Positions 44,616-52,937 of a stretch of DNA of 58,221 nt are shown in pieces. The notes under the pieces are model-generated. The model was not told where the DNA came from. It did not search any database and worked only from the letters and a program-made list of their open reading frames with translations. Each line of letters opens with the position of its first letter. The first letter of the stretch is position 1. This DNA comes from Myxococcales bacterium. Its GTDB lineage: Bacteria > Myxococcota > Kuafuiibacteriia > Kuafuiibacteriales > Kuafuiibacteriaceae. The position numbers were made by a program, and so were the translations under genes. The DNA is taken from the NCBI GenBank assembly GCA_019634385.1, contig JAHQVK010000023.1, positions 1 through 58,221 on the forward strand, given 5' to 3'.

Positions 44616-46844
44616 ATGCCGACAGATAAGGGGAAAATACCTATCGAGCTCCCAACGAAAATCCCTGCAGAACTACGATCGGCCGTAAGTCAACACTATC
44701 CCCTCGCGTGGTCCGAGTATGACCTCAACCAACAAAGAGAATTTACATCTGGTTTTGTCATCCTAACCTCGGAGGCAATCTACGGCCTTGTACCGCGACC
44801 TATTGAGCTCGCCACCCTCAAGAAGGCTCGCACGATAAAGATGCGTGGCTACGAAACCCTAGAAATACACGCCAACGATCTCCAACCCCACTTCCAGATC
44901 AACTATACCCGCCGCCATCGATCATCCATGTCTAACTTCGCTCGGCAACTCAACGTCGCGCTCAACTCAAGTGCAGACAACAACCCAACTACCCTCGATG
45001 AAAATCAATGTCTACAATGTGGCGCCTCTCTAGCATCGAAGGGAGACTCTCTATGTAAGGAATGTTTGAATAAGCAAAACGTTCTTGGCCGACTACTTCC
45101 TTTTGCTCGCCCTTATCGGAAGCAACTCATTTCCGCGTTGATTCTCACCTTTCTAGTCTCTTCTCTTTCAAGCATACCTCCTTATTGCTATATGCATCTC
45201 ATAGATGACGGCATTCGCGGGGGCAATACTGATGCCCTCATGTTTTGGGGCGGGGTCGTTTTCATCATTCTTGTAGTCCAAGAAGCGCTTGGAGGTATTC
45301 AAAGCTGGTATATCGACTATCTCGGCATAGAATTCGTCCGGGACCTCCGCTCTAAGATCTTCGAGCACCTACAAAATTTAGGTTTGCGATATTTCCAACG
45401 ACGAAGGACTGGTAGTCTCATCACGCGTACCACCAGTGACGTAAACTCGGTGTGGTCGTTTGTTGTCCTCTATTATATTGGCCTCATCCGTGATGGAGCA
45501 ATGATCTTGATAGCCGCAGGTATCATGTTTTCGATCAACTGGTGGCTCAGTCTTCTCGCCCTCTTTCCTATACCGTTCCTCGGAGCTCTGACTTACTGGC
45601 GGAAGATATACTTTCAAGGCCTCTTTAATGCTTCTCGATATTTCTATGCTCGTCTGTACTCCGTAGCTGCAGATAGTATCCCCGGCGTCCGGGTCGTCAA
45701 AGCCTTTGGTGCCGAATCCCGAGAAGCCGATCGATTCCGAATGACCCATCAACAACTATCTGATCGACGACGAGAGCTTGATTTTAAGTGGGCTTTGTCT
45801 CAACCAATGTTCAGCCTGCTTATGAAATTTGCGTCTTTATCTATTTGGTTGGTCGGAGGCTACGCCGTCATTCGCTTCGGCGATGCGAACCCCAGTCGTC
45901 CGTTGACCTTGGGCGTAGTCACCGCGTTTACAAGCTACCTCTGGCAGTTCTACGGACCCGTGATTAGGTTAACGCAAAGCTACCGACGCGTGGCTGAGGC
46001 TATAACGAGCGCACATCGTATTTTGGATGTTCTCAATGCCACACCCGACATCCAATCAAAACCCTCCGCGGTCCGGGTCGATCGATTTGAAGGTCGCTTT
46101 GAATTAGAAAACATCAGCTTTTCCTACGATCGCACGAAGCATTCGCTAGAGAACATCAACCTGAGCGTCCACCCTGGAGAAATGATCGGAGTGTGCGGCC
46201 CAAGTGGTGCAGGTAAAACAACACTGCTGCATCTCATATGCCGATTCTATGATCCCAGCCAAGGACAAATTCGGCTCGATGGTCGAGATCTGCGAGATTA
46301 TCACCTGGAAGACCTACGCAGAAACGTCAGCGTAGTATTACAAGAGCCTTACCTATTCTACGGCAGCATATTGGACAATATTCGCTTTGGTAACCCCGAT
46401 GCTTCCTTCGCTCAAATTGTGGAAGCAGCTCGAGCCGCAGAGGCCCATGATTTCATCATGCGCTTGGATAGCGCATACGACAGCATCGTCGGCGAACGCG
46501 GCATCACATTATCGGGGGGAGAACGTCAGCGAATAAGTATTGCCCGAGCACTCATTCGTAACCCGACGGTTCTCATCCTTGATGAAGCAACATCGTCGCT
46601 GGATGTTGAAACGGAATCTCGTATCCGAGCCGCACTCGACCGCCTAATCGAAGGCCGTACCACCTTTGCTATTGCCCACCGTCTGAGCACGTTACGCTCG
46701 GCAGATAGATTATTGGTGTTGGATCAGGGCAAAATCGCTGAAGTAGGTACACATGCTGAACTACTCGCTAAACCGGAAGGACTATATACTCATATGCATA
46801 AAACTCAGCAACAACTGAGCGAGCTTACGGCGGTCGCCGGATGA
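44616..46844 (+). CDS. ABC exporter with N-terminal zinc-ribbon module
   Basis: A 742-residue half-size exporter with fused membrane and ATPase domains. The first 125 residues form a soluble module unlike other exporters; a zinc-ribbon-like C132-x2-C135-x11-C147-x2-C150 follows. Six membrane helices lie at about 168-440. The ATPase has Walker A GPSGAGKTTLL, signature LSGGERQRISIARAL and Walker B VLILDEATSS. It overlaps a DUF1854 gene by 4 bp. This pair is sometimes annotated as cyanophycin-metabolism-associated, but no cyanophycin synthetase is present here. The substrate is unknown. Confidence 0.85.
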   Translation: MPTDKGKIPIELPTKIPAELRSAVSQHYPLAWSEYDLNQQREFTSGFVILTSEAIYGLVPRPIELATLKKARTIKMRGYETLEIHANDLQPHFQINYTRRHRSSMSNFARQLNVALNSSADNNPTTLDENQCLQCGASLASKGDSLCKECLNKQNVLGRLLPFARPYRKQLISALILTFLVSSLSSIPPYCYMHLIDDGIRGGNTDALMFWGGVVFIILVVQEALGGIQSWYIDYLGIEFVRDLRSKIFEHLQNLGLRYFQRRRTGSLITRTTSDVNSVWSFVVLYYIGLIRDGAMILIAAGIMFSINWWLSLLALFPIPFLGALTYWRKIYFQGLFNASRYFYARLYSVAADSIPGVRVVKAFGAESREADRFRMTHQQLSDRRRELDFKWALSQPMFSLLMKFASLSIWLVGGYAVIRFGDANPSRPLTLGVVTAFTSYLWQFYGPVIRLTQSYRRVAEAITSAHRILDVLNATPDIQSKPSAVRVDRFEGRFELENISFSYDRTKHSLENINLSVHPGEMIGVCGPSGAGKTTLLHLICRFYDPSQGQIRLDGRDLRDYHLEDLRRNVSVVLQEPYLFYGSILDNIRFGNPDASFAQIVEAARAAEAHDFIMRLDSAYDSIVGERGITLSGGERQRISIARALIRNPTVLILDEATSSLDVETESRIRAALDRLIEGRTTFAIAHRLSTLRSADRLLVLDQGKIAEVGTHAELLAKPEGLYTHMHKTQQQLSELTAVAG

Positions 46845-47302
46845 ATCGCTCATTCCGCATCGAACGCTCACCCAACCATCGATGGGTGCTCATTCGTCCT
46901 GGTCTTCCCGACGAAACAGATATTCGGGTGGTACGTGCTTTCCCGTGGACTCACCCAACCGGTTTCGTAAGCATTCGCTCGGAAGATAATAAAGAACTCA
47001 TATTTATTGAAGACCCAAACACCTTAGATGAAGCTCAGCAACACATGCTCCAAGAAGCCATGGCAGAAAGTTGGCTGGTTCCCGTCATTCAGCGAGTTGT
47101 GAACGTCAATCCACGCAAACGACAATGGATAGTTGTAACCGACCGAGGACCAACAGAAATAGAAATGCAAGACAGACAAGATGTCCATCCCCTACCTGAT
47201 GGTCGTTATATCATTCGGGATCTCTATGGGAACACTCATATTCTCCCTCAGCTGCATACCCTCGATCGCGTAAGTCGTCGTATGGCTCATGAGATGATTT
47301 GA
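46841..47302 (+). CDS. DUF1854 protein
   Basis: A 153-residue soluble protein of the DUF1854 family, beginning in the last codon of the ABC exporter. Visible family features are RVVRAFPWTHPTGFVSIRSEDNKEL (split by charged turns), EEA-type helix LDEAQQHMLQEAMAE and the C-terminal LPDGRYIIRDLYGNTHILP. It has no signal or membrane helix. Tight coupling with the exporter suggests a cytosolic partner or regulator of the transporter. Confidence 0.85.
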   Translation: MNRSFRIERSPNHRWVLIRPGLPDETDIRVVRAFPWTHPTGFVSIRSEDNKELIFIEDPNTLDEAQQHMLQEAMAESWLVPVIQRVVNVNPRKRQWIVVTDRGPTEIEMQDRQDVHPLPDGRYIIRDLYGNTHILPQLHTLDRVSRRMAHEMI

Positions 47303-47310
47303 GGATCACG

Positions 47311-48360
47311 CTACAGCTTCAAGGTCACACCAAAATATCGCTTGCCAAGCCATCGACTCACGCTCACTAAGCCTATCAAAACCGGCACCTCTACAAGGGG
47401 CCCTATGACTGCCGCAAGTGCGGCTCCGCTATTGATCCCAAAACTCGCAATACTCACTGCAATCGCTAGTTCAAAATTGTTGGAAGCTGCAGTCAAAGAC
47501 AACGTAGCTGATTGCTCGTAAGATGCCCCAGCACGCGTACTTATAAGGAACGAAACGAAAAACATAACCACAAAGTAGATACACAACGGGACAGCAATTC
47601 TCAGCACGTCCTGCGGAAGTTCTACAATGGCTTCTCCCTTGAGTGAAAACATCACGACGATAGTGAACAGCAAGAAAATGAGGGTGAGTGGGCTGATTCG
47701 GGGGATAAATTGTTCTTCATACCAGGTTTCACCCCTTCCACGAACCAACAACCGTCGGGTCAAGAACCCAGCCACAAACGGAATCCCCAGATAGATTACG
47801 ACACTTTTAGCTATTTCCAGAACCCCTAGGTCCAGTACTGCATTGTCTAGACCTAGCCAACCAGGCAGCACCGTGACGAAAATGAACGCATACAGCGGGA
47901 AGAAGAAGATCTGGAAAATCGAGTTGAAAGCAACCAATCCAGCACAATACTCCGGATCACCGCCAGCTAAATCATTCCACACCATAACCATAGCGATGCA
48001 CCTCGCTAGACCGATGACAATGAGGCCCAGCATATATTGAGGCGAATCGCCGAGAAAGACCACCGCAAGGACAAACATCAACACCGGACCAACCAACCAG
48101 TTGAGTAGCAAAGACAGAGTGAGCACGCGTCCATTGCGAAGCACGCGACCCATCTCCCCATAGCGAACTTTCGCAAGCGGTGGATACATCATAACCACCA
48201 ACCCTATTGCTATCGGAATGTTCGTTGTCCCTATTTGTAATGATTGAACCGCCTGTACACCTTGTGGCCAAAGAAGACCTATAGATATCCCCAAGGCCAT
48301 AGCAAAAAAAATCCAAAGGGTAAGATAACGGTCAAGGAAAGAAAGACTTTTCATCAGCAA
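47311..48360 (-). CDS. acr3: Arsenite efflux transporter, ACR3 family
   Basis: A 349-residue inner-membrane carrier with about ten helices that exports arsenite. Family motifs are [34 protein letters not shown] with the conserved Cys, and [20 protein letters not shown]. No arsR, arsC or arsM gene is adjacent, so it is not in a full ars operon. It converges with the DUF1854 gene, 8 bp away. Confidence 0.92.
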   Translation of the reverse strand: MLMKSLSFLDRYLTLWIFFAMALGISIGLLWPQGVQAVQSLQIGTTNIPIAIGLVVMMYPPLAKVRYGEMGRVLRNGRVLTLSLLLNWLVGPVLMFVLAVVFLGDSPQYMLGLIVIGLARCIAMVMVWNDLAGGDPEYCAGLVAFNSIFQIFFFPLYAFIFVTVLPGWLGLDNAVLDLGVLEIAKSVVIYLGIPFVAGFLTRRLLVRGRGETWYEEQFIPRISPLTLIFLLFTIVVMFSLKGEAIVELPQDVLRIAVPLCIYFVVMFFVSFLISTRAGASYEQSATLSLTAASNNFELAIAVSIASFGINSGAALAAVIGPLVEVPVLIGLVSVSRWLGKRYFGVTLKL

Positions 48361-48665
48361 TTCTCGGCCTCATCACCCACCTACCAGCCCCTAGAAAACC
48401 ACCATGCACTTATCACCCTGCGACCCGCTCAGCCGGTCTAGGCGGTTTCTTTACCGCCATGTGCCCAAAATGGCTCGTCCCGATCCGGCTGAATCTCCAA
48501 CAACCTGCGATCATCGCTTTTAGCGGGAGCCTCCCCGTTAGCTAGCTATCGCTCGCCCCCTCTGAGCCCGTGGGTTTGTCAAACCAGGTACTTCGCAATA
48601 GTTCTACGCCGACCTAGCAGGTGCTCCCCCACAAACATGAGACAATGGAACACCCCGACACCAAA

Positions 48666-48778
48666 TACAGTAGAGGCCGCTTGAATTGATTCTGTAAGAA
48701 TCAACAAGGGGTCGCTCAGCGGGGCATAGCCCCGCGTAGAAGCTGGAACTTGGGTTCAACCCAAGTTCTTTCTGCTAT
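48666..48778 (+). repeat. Family D element, copy 4
   Basis: It runs from TACAGTAGAGGCCGCTTG to TTTCTGCTATG, with both ends slightly decayed. The hairpins CGGGGCataGCCCCG and AACTTGGGTTcAACCCAAGTT are intact; the first hairpin has a deleted arm. Confidence 0.85.
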
Positions 48779-49061
48779 GTTTATCACCAGACCTTCACGA
48801 ATCGCGCGAGCCATTTTATAGTCACCGGATGGATAAAAGACACCTTGTGGTCACACTGCCGGAACTCATTGGGATGATCACGAAACCAAGACACATAGTT
48901 TGACGATCAGTCCGTATCTGTAAAGGACGCTTCGGTGACGGTTCGGTTTCTTTTTTAAGACCTAGCACGCAGTTGATCTCGCCAAACAGCCCTCCGTCAG
49001 ACGGTCTTGGCCCAGCACATCTCAGCCAACTTTACCACTCATCTCTTGCGCACACGACCAG

Positions 49062-49186
49062 GGCGTGTCTTCAAACTCCGGCTGCGGAGCTGACGTCCTA
49101 GCCCGCGAGTGTGAAGGTTCGGCCCCGGAGGGAGGGGACGATGTGGTAAACAAGCCAGAACGCGGTCCGGAGTTTGAAGACACACC
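49062..49186. repeat. Family B element (125 bp)
   Basis: Its ends GGCGTGTCTTCAAACTCCGG and, in reverse, GGTGTGTCTTCAAACTCCGG match at 19 of 20 positions. The right flank is CTAG (49187-49190) and the left flank CCAG (49058-49061). The reverse complement of its right half matches the left half and part of the interior of the copy at 4325. Confidence 0.82.
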
Positions 49187-49287
49187 CTAGTCATCAAGAC
49201 CTACGACGACGATGCGCATAGGGTAATTGAGCAGCAACCCCTCGTCTGTGAAGAACGCTTCAGTGAGGGCTCGGACACACAAGACTA

Positions 49288-50802
49288 CTATAGAGCGAAG
49301 AACCGCCGTATGCGTTCAATGAGTACTTCTTTGCCGTGTCCTCGCTGAGAACTGTCAATGCCGGTTGAGGGCTTGTGCCGTTCCAGTTCGCCCTTGCGCT
49401 CCCCCAACACGTGACTGATCCGTTCGACAATACCAGCATGACTCTGAAGAACCTCCTGAAACGCAGCTTTACCGACTACCACCAGCTCACAATCAGTCAC
49501 CGCTACTACAGTAGCTGAGCGTAACTCGCCGGTCATCAACGACATTTCTCCAAAGAACCGACCGGGCCCCAGCCTGACCACTTCCGCAGCTCGCACGCCA
49601 GCTCTAGCTACCCGAACCAAAACCCATCCACTGTGAAGTATGAACAGTTCGTCACCCACATCACCTTGACGAATGATCGTTTCATCCCTGCCGTGAAGGC
49701 GTATTTCAATGTTGCTTGCAAGTTGGGCGAGGGTCTCCTCCGATAAGAGCTTAAGAAAATCCACTTGGCCCAAGGCCTGGCGACATTTTCTCATGTGGGC
49801 TTGCTTGGCCAGCTCCCCATCCGCAGCATCATGCTTCTGAATATGGGTAACCCGGGTTGGATAGGGAATAGATATTCCAGCGCGACGAAAACCGTACCAA
49901 ATCCTATCTCTAGCCGCACTTTCGATATCCCAGCGTTCATGGAAAGTCTCACAATAGAATCGACACCAATACAACACACCATATTCATCAAATTTGTGGG
50001 TAACCACCGACGGGCCAGGAACCGACAAGATTTTGGATACATCTTGAAGCGCAGCCAAGACAATGAGATGCACCTGACTCGGAGGCACCTCAAAGGGTGC
50101 TCGAACATAAATAGATCGACGGGTCCGTGGCGTTGGTTTGGTATGATTGTGAAGAGGTACCTTGGCCAGTGCACCATTTGGAACCACCAACTCAATCCCG
50201 TCATCAGTCAGGATGCGAGTCGCTCTCCAATTAATTTCTACAATTGTACCGGAAAGATTCGGGCGCTGATCTACTTCCACCCAATCATCGATTTCAAACG
50301 GCCGCTGAGCTTGAAGAGAAAGACCAGCAAATATATTACCAAGCGTCTCCTGAAGTGAAAGACCAATGACTCCGGTCAAGACCGCAGAGGTTGTAAGAAT
50401 AGAATCAAGTTCAACTCCCGCCGTCCGTAGCGTAACCATCAGCACGACAACATAAACAAGGCCCTGAATAATATCTAAGAAGATTTTGGGGACGGCTGAC
50501 CACCATGTTCGCAGGGCCACGCGCTGCACCAACAGAAAGCTTAGCCTCCCAAAAGACAACAACACCAACAGCAACGCCGTGGAACTACCTAGTAAATATA
50601 TGTTGGTCTCCTTCGATACAAGAAGAAGTCCCGCGGACACTATCATGTACCCTGCAAAAAGCACCAAAGGTACACGAAGCAGCTTGCGGTCTGGCTCAGG
50701 AAGAATCAGCTGAAGCACACCCAACAATGTGAATACCCCAACAAAGCCAAAGCCATTGAGAGAATGCTGCGTACTTAAGACAACGCTCAACAATTCTTCC
50801 AT
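49288..50802 (-). CDS. MscS-type mechanosensitive channel with cyclic-nucleotide-binding domain
   Basis: A 504-residue inner-membrane protein. Four to five N-terminal helices (about 15-160) lead into an MscS core: the pore-lining helix region ELDSILTTSAVLTGVIGLSLQETLGNIFAGLSLQAQRPFEIDDWVEV, then VEINWRATRI and VVPNGALA. A cNMP-binding domain occupies about 345-470, and its phosphate-binding cassette FFGEMSLMTGELRSATV has the Gly-Glu and Arg expected for cyclic-nucleotide binding. Osmotic release gated or tuned by cAMP or cGMP is inferred from the fusion. It is monocistronic. Confidence 0.88.
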   Translation of the reverse strand: MEELLSVVLSTQHSLNGFGFVGVFTLLGVLQLILPEPDRKLLRVPLVLFAGYMIVSAGLLLVSKETNIYLLGSSTALLLVLLSFGRLSFLLVQRVALRTWWSAVPKIFLDIIQGLVYVVVLMVTLRTAGVELDSILTTSAVLTGVIGLSLQETLGNIFAGLSLQAQRPFEIDDWVEVDQRPNLSGTIVEINWRATRILTDDGIELVVPNGALAKVPLHNHTKPTPRTRRSIYVRAPFEVPPSQVHLIVLAALQDVSKILSVPGPSVVTHKFDEYGVLYWCRFYCETFHERWDIESAARDRIWYGFRRAGISIPYPTRVTHIQKHDAADGELAKQAHMRKCRQALGQVDFLKLLSEETLAQLASNIEIRLHGRDETIIRQGDVGDELFILHSGWVLVRVARAGVRAAEVVRLGPGRFFGEMSLMTGELRSATVVAVTDCELVVVGKAAFQEVLQSHAGIVERISHVLGERKGELERHKPSTGIDSSQRGHGKEVLIERIRRFFAL

Positions 50803-50942
50803 GATTACCGCTCTTTTCTACGTCCAACATGTGGTAGATACCAAGCTTTTATCAGCATTTACTTATAATAGGCTACATTGTGGGTCGTTAAACTAAGTCA
50901 GAACTATGGAACACAAGCCATCGTGACCTGACGCATCTCCGA

Positions 50943-51058
50943 TACAGCAAAGACCACTTGAATTGGTTCTGTAAGAATCAATTCAAGTGGTCGCGCAGCG
51001 GGGCATAGCCCCACGTAGATGCAGGAGCTTGGGTTCTACCCAAGTTCCTGCTGCTATA
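50943..51058 (+). repeat. Family D element, copy 5
   Basis: It runs from TACAGCAAAGACCACTTG to CTGCTATA. The first hairpin is nearly perfect (ACTTGAATTGGTTCT-gta-AGAATCAATTCAAGT), followed by CGGGGCataGCCCC and ACTTGGGTTcTACCCAAGT. It lies upstream of the MscS gene. Confidence 0.88.
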
Positions 51059-51392
51059 TTCCCTACCGTTCTTTGACCGATAGAGGACAAAGGCGCTACT
51101 GTTGAAAGTTGCTACAAAAGAAAGGCGCCATGACGGCTTACAGCAGAAACCGGTTGACCTGATTCCCAACCTGTTGAAGAAGCGCAAGGCTTTGGATGAC
51201 CACCCTCATAGCCTTCGGAATGCTTCTCGAAGCTCCGTACAAGCGGGCTTTGCTGCACCACCTCATCTTTGCTGAATCAGTAACCTCGCAGCCAGCTGAC
51301 TTTGGCTAGCTTCCCTCCAAAAATGAGCATCCATATAGTTCTTCGCACAAATGTGGATGGCATTGGCTACGCCAAATGGTTCGGTGCCTTGA

Positions 51393-51565
51393 CAGCCTGT
51401 TGATTTAGCCCAGTGTGTAGCTATCGAGCCAGGCTTTTCGTGAAACGTTCTGACGACGAGGCGAGCGTACCTGGAGGTACGCGACCGAGGAGAGACTTCT
51501 TGTGGTCAGGATGTTTCACGGAAAGACCGGCCGATAGATGCCTGCAGGGCTAGATCAACAGGCTG
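51393..51565 (+). repeat. Family A element, copy 3, complete (173 bp)
   Basis: It is flanked by TTGA at 51389-51392 and TTGA at 51566-51569, a 4-bp duplication differing from CTAG. Terminal repeats are CAGCCTGTTGATTTAGCCC and, in reverse, CAGCCTGTTGATCTAGCCC (18 of 19 identical). The interior matches copies 1 and 2. Confidence 0.9.
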
Positions 51566-51681
51566 TTGAGGAACACTCGTGTTCAATCTACGGAAGAAAC
51601 CGCATCCCTGAGCGAAAGAACAGCTAGCACTTAGACGTAAAGTTATCGCTCTAAATGCACCCATAGCGTAGCCTAAGCTCA

Positions 51682-52665
51682 ATGAGTAGCCGGGGTCTGA
51701 CAATATCTGGAGCCATCTGGGGATCGATACTCATGGGTATCAGCGCTTGTAGCCCCAACTTTGATAGAAACTCTGGTACACTCGAGGTACATCTTGTTGG
51801 AATAACAGAGCAGGTTGAGCAAATTGAACTATTGGTTCAACAGACAGGTCCAAGCGGAAGTGCTCTGCACCTTGTTGAAGAAATATCAAAAGCCAATCCC
51901 GGTGACGAGCATAAACTTACGGTGGAGAATGTGCCTGCCGGTATAGTCTCGGTATCCGCAACTCCGCATATAGACCTAGGAAACACGTATTTACCCACAA
52001 AGTCTTTGAGTGTATACGTATCGTCTGACACAACCACCATAGCTCGTATACTATATGATTTGTCTCATGGGCCCAGTTTAGTGGATGAGCCCAACCTAGT
52101 GGATGAACCCCGTTTAGTGGATGAGCCACAAGTTCTCCCAGACACTGCCAACACACTCACAAGTACAACAATCTACGTTCCTATCACACTGAAGTTCAGA
52201 GAGGCCGTAGGATGCGCACAAAAAACTCCCTTCGCCACCGAAACTTGTCGATCACTGGCAGAGGTTATTGGCCAGGCCTCGATTCGAAGACAGACTATAG
52301 CCCAATGGACTAGAGCCTACCGATACTTCGGCAAAGCACCTGACGGTGCCAAATTTGCCCGCTTGGCGGTCAGACTTTCTCCATCGCAAAAGACTAGCAA
52401 ATTGTCTGAAACTTGGACTGGACCGATTCAAGCGCACCTCACCGATGGAACTAACTACCTCGCGGTGGGTACCGCCACCACCATTTCTACCGGGAATCTG
52501 GTTGAGTTCCAAATTATTGATGCCCCCGACGATGCTGCAAGGCAGATGTTCACAAGGAGGAACGTCTTTCTACTCTTGAGTGGGCGCCCAAGCACCGAGT
52601 CTGTAGTTCCCATTCGGGTTGAGGCCGCAATAGCCTATCAATTTAGACTCATCGATCACAATTAA
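51682..52665 (+). CDS. Lipoprotein with hexapeptide repeat, unknown function
   Basis: A 327-residue lipoprotein (signal ending LMGISA-C23). A beta-rich part follows (GTLEVHLVGITEQVEQIELLVQQT), then a linker with three tandem hexapeptides xLVDEP at about 132-149. The rest (150-327) is beta-rich with few charged motifs and no recognised fold. The gene lies between two family A elements in the same orientation and has no close neighbours. Surface display is possible but not shown. Confidence 0.7.
   Translation: MSSRGLTISGAIWGSILMGISACSPNFDRNSGTLEVHLVGITEQVEQIELLVQQTGPSGSALHLVEEISKANPGDEHKLTVENVPAGIVSVSATPHIDLGNTYLPTKSLSVYVSSDTTTIARILYDLSHGPSLVDEPNLVDEPRLVDEPQVLPDTANTLTSTTIYVPITLKFREAVGCAQKTPFATETCRSLAEVIGQASIRRQTIAQWTRAYRYFGKAPDGAKFARLAVRLSPSQKTSKLSETWTGPIQAHLTDGTNYLAVGTATTISTGNLVEFQIIDAPDDAARQMFTRRNVFLLLSGRPSTESVVPIRVEAAIAYQFRLIDHN
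52075..52128 (+). repeat. Three tandem 18-bp coding repeats (xLVDEP)
   Basis: Three 18-bp units of the form xxxYTAGTGGATGARCCx encode SLVDEP, NLVDEP and RLVDEP within the lipoprotein. Silent differences between units suggest they are not brand new. Copy number may vary between strains. Confidence 0.85.
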
Positions 52666-52773
52666 CTCCCGAGCTCCGCCCGATTTAGACTAAAATACTG
52701 GCCAGTGTTCCACAGCTGGAATTGCTTGGGCTGCCCCACGCTCCGAGCTCTTTGTTCAGCTGAGCCTCGTTAA

Positions 52774-52930
52774 CAGCCGGTTGATTTAGCCCTGTGTGTA
52801 GCTATCGAGCCCGGCTTTTCGTGATACGCTCTTACGACGAGGCGAGCGTACCTGGCGGTGCGTGACCGAGGAGAGACTTCTAGTAGTCAGGACCTTTCAC
52901 GAAAAGACCGGCCCATATCAATTGACCTGT
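52774..52930 (+). repeat. Family A element, copy 4, decayed right end
   Basis: It starts CAGCCGGTTGATTTAGCCC, preceded by TTAA (52770-52773). The inner repeats and the GTACC centre are recognisable with changes. The right end lacks about 15 bp compared with copy 3 (ATCAATTGACCTG instead of the full terminus), so the right boundary is approximate. It lies 3' to gspE. Confidence 0.75.
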
Positions 52931-52937
52931 ACTCTCT

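Larger units (their letters stand above)
48361..49287. other. Gene-free stretch with two mobile elements and a short direct repeat
   Basis: A 927-bp stretch with no supported gene. It contains a family D copy (48666-48778), a family B copy (49062-49186) and a 30-bp direct repeat with 25 matches: 48917-48946 and 49245-49274 (TCTGTGAAGAACGCTTCAGT-type). A small hairpin GGCGGT-ttcttt-ACCGCC sits near 48440-48460. Confidence 0.6.
50803..51681. other. Gene-free stretch with two mobile elements
   Basis: An 879-bp stretch with no supported gene. It contains a family D copy (50943-51058) and a family A copy (51393-51565). TTACTTATAATAGG near 50860 resembles a -10 box. TACAGCAGAAACCGG near 51139 may be a fragment of a family D end. 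A short frame from 51322 (MSIHIVLRTNVDGIGYAK) is interrupted by the family A insertion and is too short to name. Confidence 0.55.

Noticed and set aside
51322-51634. Short frame MSIHIVLRTNVDGIGYAK continuing across the family A insertion if one TTGA is removed
   Set aside because: The rejoined frame is only about 43 codons and resembles no family I know; chance is likely.
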